8,094 nt of DNA from an uncultured Phycisphaera sp. (GTDB lineage Bacteria > Planctomycetota > Phycisphaerae > Phycisphaerales > SM1A02), in contig CALDQF010000329.1 of NCBI GenBank assembly GCA_937911845.1, positions 1 to 8,094 of the forward strand, given 5' to 3'. Numbering within the stretch: position 1 is the first letter of the stretch; every line of letters starts with the position of its first letter. Below, one piece after another: positions 5,352 through 8,094 of this stretch. Made by a program: the position numbers and the translations under genes. The notes below the pieces were generated by a model, which made no database searches, was not told the origin of the DNA, and was given only the letters and a program-made list of their open reading frames with translations.

Positions 5352-6626
5352 TTGCGATCCCGTTGGCCCACCATTTTGATGCTTTTCGCCAGCGCCGTCA
5401 TTATGTTGCGACTGCCCGCGGCGTTGGCCAAAAGAGCCCAACGAACAGAGTTGGCGCAAGGTTTGGTGGAGGTGGCCCAAACCCTTGAGTCTGAATTCGT
5501 CCGAGAACTTTCCCGGGATGAACTTCGGGAGGGCGCCATCCAAGGGATGGTGGAGAGCGCGGGCGATCCATACACCGTCTGGATTCCCCCCCGGGACCGT
5601 GATGAATTCGTCAAAGAAGTTCAAGGAACCTTCGCGGGAATCGGCGTTTCCGTTTCATCTGATCCACAAGGCGCACTGGTCAGAACGCCACTCGATGGCA
5701 GTCCCGCCCTCGAGGCCGGCATCCAGGCTGGCGATCTCATCGTGGCAGTGGGAGATGAAGCGCTGACCGACATGGCTCTTTTGGACATCATTGCTTTGGT
5801 CTCCGGCCCGGAAGGTTCGTCGGTTGAAATCACGGTGCTCCGGGATGAACAAGAACAGAATTTCACGGTGGTTCGTCGGCAAATCGAAACCAAAACCGTG
5901 CTCGGACTGCGACGGACCGACGGCCAGTGGCAATGGCAGCTTGACGACGGTGTGCTGGTGGTTCGTATCGATCAGTTCTTGGACGAGACCCCGCGCGATC
6001 TTCGCTCGGTCATCGAAGACCACCCTGACGCCACCGGATTGGTCTTGGACCTCAGAAGCAATCCCGGGGGCTCGCTGTCCGCGGCAGTGGAGACTTGCGA
6101 TCTTTTTCTGGAAGGTGGAGTGGTGGTTGAGATTCGCAACCGCCGGGAGGTAGAAGCGATCTTTGAAGCCCAATCGGAGTTGGCCACTGACGTGCCCACA
6201 GTGGTGCTGGTGAACGAAGGCTCAGCCTCCGCCAGCGAAATTGTTGCGGGGGCTCTGCAATTCCACCAAAGGGCCATAGTGATAGGCCGCCGCACCTACG
6301 GCAAAGGTTCGGTGCAGAAAATTCGAGATTTCGGTGAGGGTGGAACGTTGAAGTACACGGCCGCCACCTACCACCTCCCCGATGGCCGCAGTGTCCAGCG
6401 CGTTGAAGGCGAAGAACTGTGGGGCGTCGACCCCGATGTGGTCTTGGACGCCCCGGAAGACTGGACCGCCGTGAACGAACGTTGGTCGGAAGCCGGGATC
6501 ATCACGACCGGTCCTGAGTGGCCCCAACTCCTCCCGAGTCAACATTGGATTCGTAACCAACTGGGTGATGCCGAAATGTTGCAAGCCTTGGACGCTGTGC
6601 CCCAAACAACGAAAGCTCAACCATGA
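5352..6626 (+). CDS. S41-family C-terminal processing protease (carboxyl-terminal protease, CtpA/Prc type)
   Basis: Serine protease with a Ser-Lys dyad that works outside the cytoplasmic membrane and trims or degrades proteins from their C-termini. The 424-residue protein begins with a hydrophobic stretch (about 7-25) ending LPAALA, which suggests a signal peptide or membrane anchor. A helical region (30-90) is followed by a PDZ domain (about 92-165, with GIGVSV and PALEAGIQAGDLIVAVGD), then the S41 core. The core shows LVLDLRSNPGG (230-240), VNEGSASASEI with catalytic S293, and RTYGKGSVQ with K318. The 25-residue Ser-Lys spacing equals that known for E. coli Prc (S452/K477). The substrate-strand region TAATYHLPDGRSVQ (336-349) follows. 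Translation starts at TTG 5352, supported by a strong Shine-Dalgarno. The stop overlaps the tsaD start as ATGA, so the genes form an operon. The divergent neighbour is hflX. The substrate is unknown. Confidence 0.94.
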   Translation: MRSRWPTILMLFASAVIMLRLPAALAKRAQRTELAQGLVEVAQTLESEFVRELSRDELREGAIQGMVESAGDPYTVWIPPRDRDEFVKEVQGTFAGIGVSVSSDPQGALVRTPLDGSPALEAGIQAGDLIVAVGDEALTDMALLDIIALVSGPEGSSVEITVLRDEQEQNFTVVRRQIETKTVLGLRRTDGQWQWQLDDGVLVVRIDQFLDETPRDLRSVIEDHPDATGLVLDLRSNPGGSLSAAVETCDLFLEGGVVVEIRNRREVEAIFEAQSELATDVPTVVLVNEGSASASEIVAGALQFHQRAIVIGRRTYGKGSVQKIRDFGEGGTLKYTAATYHLPDGRSVQRVEGEELWGVDPDVVLDAPEDWTAVNERWSEAGIITTGPEWPQLLPSQHWIRNQLGDAEMLQALDAVPQTTKAQP

Positions 6627-7639
6627 GGGTTCTAGGGTTTGAATCCAGTTGTGATGAGACCGCGGTTGCTGTGGTTGAAGATGGGCACCGTGTCCTGGCG
6701 TCGGTGGTGCAATCGCAGGACGAACTGCACGAAACCTATGGCGGGGTGGTCCCGGAAATCGCTGGACGGGCCCACGCCGAGCGCATCGGACAAATCACCG
6801 ACCGGGCATTGGCCGAAGCCGACACGTCTTTCTCTGAGATTGATGCGGTTGCCGTAGCCCATCGACCCGGCCTTATTGGCTCGGTGCTCGTTGGAGTGGC
6901 GGCCGCCAAAAGTGTGGCCTGGCGACTCGGCATTCCCCTGATCGGAGTGCACCACGTGGAAGCGCACCTTTGGTCGGGACTGCTGGAGGAATCGTCGCCC
7001 CCATGGCCAGCGCTGGGATTGGTCGTCAGCGGTGGGCATTCGAGTTTGTACCGAGTGGACGCGCCTTTTCGGTGCACGGTCTTGGGACGAACCATTGACG
7101 ACGCCGTCGGCGAGGCCTATGACAAAGCCGCAGCGTTGTTGGGTCTGGGATGGCCCGGCGGGGTTCGGGTTGACCAGGCCGCCCAGCACGGCAACGACGA
7201 GTCGTACCAGTTCCCTATGCCAAATCTGAAGGGACGCCCCCTTGATTTTTCGTTTAGTGGTCTCAAAACCGCCGTGCGCTACGGAGTGTTGGGATTGCCA
7301 GGAACGGCCATCAGGGAGCCTGATTCACTCTCAGACCAAGAGCGTTCGGATGCGGCAGCTTCTTTCCAAAAGGCGGCGGTCCGAACCTTGATTCGAGGAC
7401 TCCGCCGAGCCCGACAGGAACACCCCGACGTCCAATCGTTGTTGATTGGTGGTGGTGTGAGCGCCAACTCCCGTTTGCGGAAAGAACTGCAAATCTTTGC
7501 CGAAGAAGAAGGATTGGCGCTCCGGATTCCTCCGATGCAATGGTGTGTCGACAACGCCGCCATGGTGGCTGGGTTGGGATGGATTCGTCTGCAAGAAGAA
7601 GGACCAGCGTCGCTGTCGTTGGCCGCGAGCCCGAGGTAA
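6623..7639 (+). CDS. tsaD: tRNA N6-adenosine threonylcarbamoyltransferase TsaD
   Basis: Transfers the threonylcarbamoyl group from threonylcarbamoyl-AMP to A37 of tRNAs that read ANN codons, making t6A; in bacteria it works with TsaB and TsaE. The 338 residues equal the usual length. Visible signatures are the N-terminal ASKHA phosphate loop GFESSCDETAVAV (5-17), HHVEAH with metal ligands H111 and H115 (the same numbers as in E. coli), VVSGGHSSLY (134-143), DDAVGEAYDKAA (159-170), LDFSFSGLKTAVRY (207-220), LLIGGGVSAN (273-282) and the metal ligand D310 in CVDNAAMVA. Small deviations are HxEAH for the common HxEGH and PGGV for PGGP at 178-181. The ATG start overlaps the protease stop as ATGA and has no clear Shine-Dalgarno, so translational coupling is likely. 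The release-factor-like gene follows three bases after the stop. It is an expected essential housekeeping gene. Confidence 0.97.
   Translation: MRVLGFESSCDETAVAVVEDGHRVLASVVQSQDELHETYGGVVPEIAGRAHAERIGQITDRALAEADTSFSEIDAVAVAHRPGLIGSVLVGVAAAKSVAWRLGIPLIGVHHVEAHLWSGLLEESSPPWPALGLVVSGGHSSLYRVDAPFRCTVLGRTIDDAVGEAYDKAAALLGLGWPGGVRVDQAAQHGNDESYQFPMPNLKGRPLDFSFSGLKTAVRYGVLGLPGTAIREPDSLSDQERSDAAASFQKAAVRTLIRGLRRARQEHPDVQSLLIGGGVSANSRLRKELQIFAEEEGLALRIPPMQWCVDNAAMVAGLGWIRLQEEGPASLSLAASPR
7633..7636 (+). promoter_or_regulatory. Shine-Dalgarno of the release-factor-like gene
   Basis: GAGG lies within the last codons of tsaD, 6 bases before the ATG at 7643. It supports this start and continued translation along the tsaD transcript. 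Confidence 0.5.
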
Positions 7640-7642
7640 CCC

Positions 7643-8094
7643 ATGAAAGAATTCCTTCTGGTTGACGCGCCCCACCCATCCACGATTGACGAAGAACTGT
7701 TGCTGCGCCATTGCAAATTGGAATTTGGGCGAGGCACCGGTCCGGGTGGCCAACGACGCAACAAAGTCGCCACCGCTTGCGAAATCGTGCACGAGCCAAC
7801 TGGCGTCATGGCCCACGCGGCCGAGATGCGCAAACAAGCCGACAACCGACGGGTGGCGCTGCGTCGATTGCGGGATCGTCTCGCCCGCGTGGTACGCACC
7901 TCCGTCCACCACGAGCGTTATCGACCCAGTGCCCTCTGGGAAAAGCGGCGTCAGGGACGCATGTTGCCGGTCAATCCCAAGCACTACGAATATCCCGCCC
8001 TCTTGGCGGAGGCCCTGGATGTGATTGTGGCCCGGCGCTGGGATGTCGCGGGCACGGCCGGAGTCCTGAGCATTTCCATGAGCCAGCTCGCACG
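7643..8094 (+). CDS. Release-factor-like GGQ (RF-1 domain) protein, cut by window edge
   Basis: A small protein with the peptidyl-tRNA hydrolysis domain of class I release factors, seen for its first 150 residues. The catalytic loop GRGTGPGGQRRNK (29-41) holds the GGQ tripeptide at 35-37. No codon-recognition domain precedes it, because only about 28 residues lie before the loop, so it cannot read stop codons as RF1/RF2 do. By analogy with ArfB (YaeJ) it may release peptides from stalled ribosomes, but its C-terminal part differs. After an arginine-rich helical stretch (62-85) comes HYEYPALLAEALDVI and a segment around WDVAGTAGVL and SMSQL, rather than a short basic tail as in ArfB. The ATG start at 7643 has GAGG at 7633-7636, 6 bases upstream. 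It lies 3 bases after tsaD, in the same operon. The stop lies beyond the window. The GGQ domain is certain; the rescue role is inferred. Confidence 0.9.
   Translation, partial: MKEFLLVDAPHPSTIDEELLLRHCKLEFGRGTGPGGQRRNKVATACEIVHEPTGVMAHAAEMRKQADNRRVALRRLRDRLARVVRTSVHHERYRPSALWEKRRQGRMLPVNPKHYEYPALLAEALDVIVARRWDVAGTAGVLSISMSQLA

Noticed and set aside
5261..5614. N-terminal extension of hflX by 118 codons
   Set aside because: The frame is open, but it overlaps the start and signal peptide of the divergent S41 protease. Its serine/arginine-rich translation has no similarity to the HflX N-terminus, which begins cleanly at 5260.

Overview
The window is ordinary, densely packed bacterial chromosome of moderately high GC. 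No mobile element, CRISPR array or prophage gene was seen. Gene content and protein style suggest the Planctomycetota, possibly the Phycisphaerae: an ATP-type PEP carboxykinase, a free-standing MshEN-domain protein, a small GGQ release-factor-like protein after tsaD, and tRNA genes without encoded CCA. This assignment is inferred from protein style and was not tested.

Layout. Bases 1-822 (minus strand) hold the N-terminal half of pckA, cut by the window edge. A 105-bp divergent region (823-927) separates it from two plus-strand tRNA genes, tRNA-His(GTG) and tRNA-Phe(GAA), which are followed by a hairpin terminator at 1144-1168. Four minus-strand genes fill 1192-5260. In transcription order they are hflX, an uncharacterised protein resembling the PD-(D/E)XK nuclease fold, an M29 aminopeptidase, and, after a 105-bp gap, a small MshEN (GspE/MshE N-terminal) protein. 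The hflX stop overlaps a GTG start of the nuclease-like gene in the sequence GTGA, and the M29 gene follows 11 bases later, so the first three look like one operon. A 91-bp divergent region (5261-5351) with a 13-bp palindrome separates hflX from a plus-strand operon: an S41 C-terminal processing protease with a TTG start and strong Shine-Dalgarno, tsaD (ATGA overlap), and a GGQ-domain release-factor-like protein (3-base gap) that runs off the right edge.

Theme. Much of the window serves translation and protein turnover: two tRNAs, HflX (ribosome splitting), TsaD (t6A tRNA modification), a probable peptidyl-tRNA hydrolase, a periplasmic processing protease and an aminopeptidase. The least explained genes are the nuclease-like protein coupled to hflX and the stand-alone MshEN protein, a candidate cyclic-di-GMP receptor with no attached ATPase. 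I see no clear evidence of a wholly new system; those two genes and the release-factor-like protein are the best leads.
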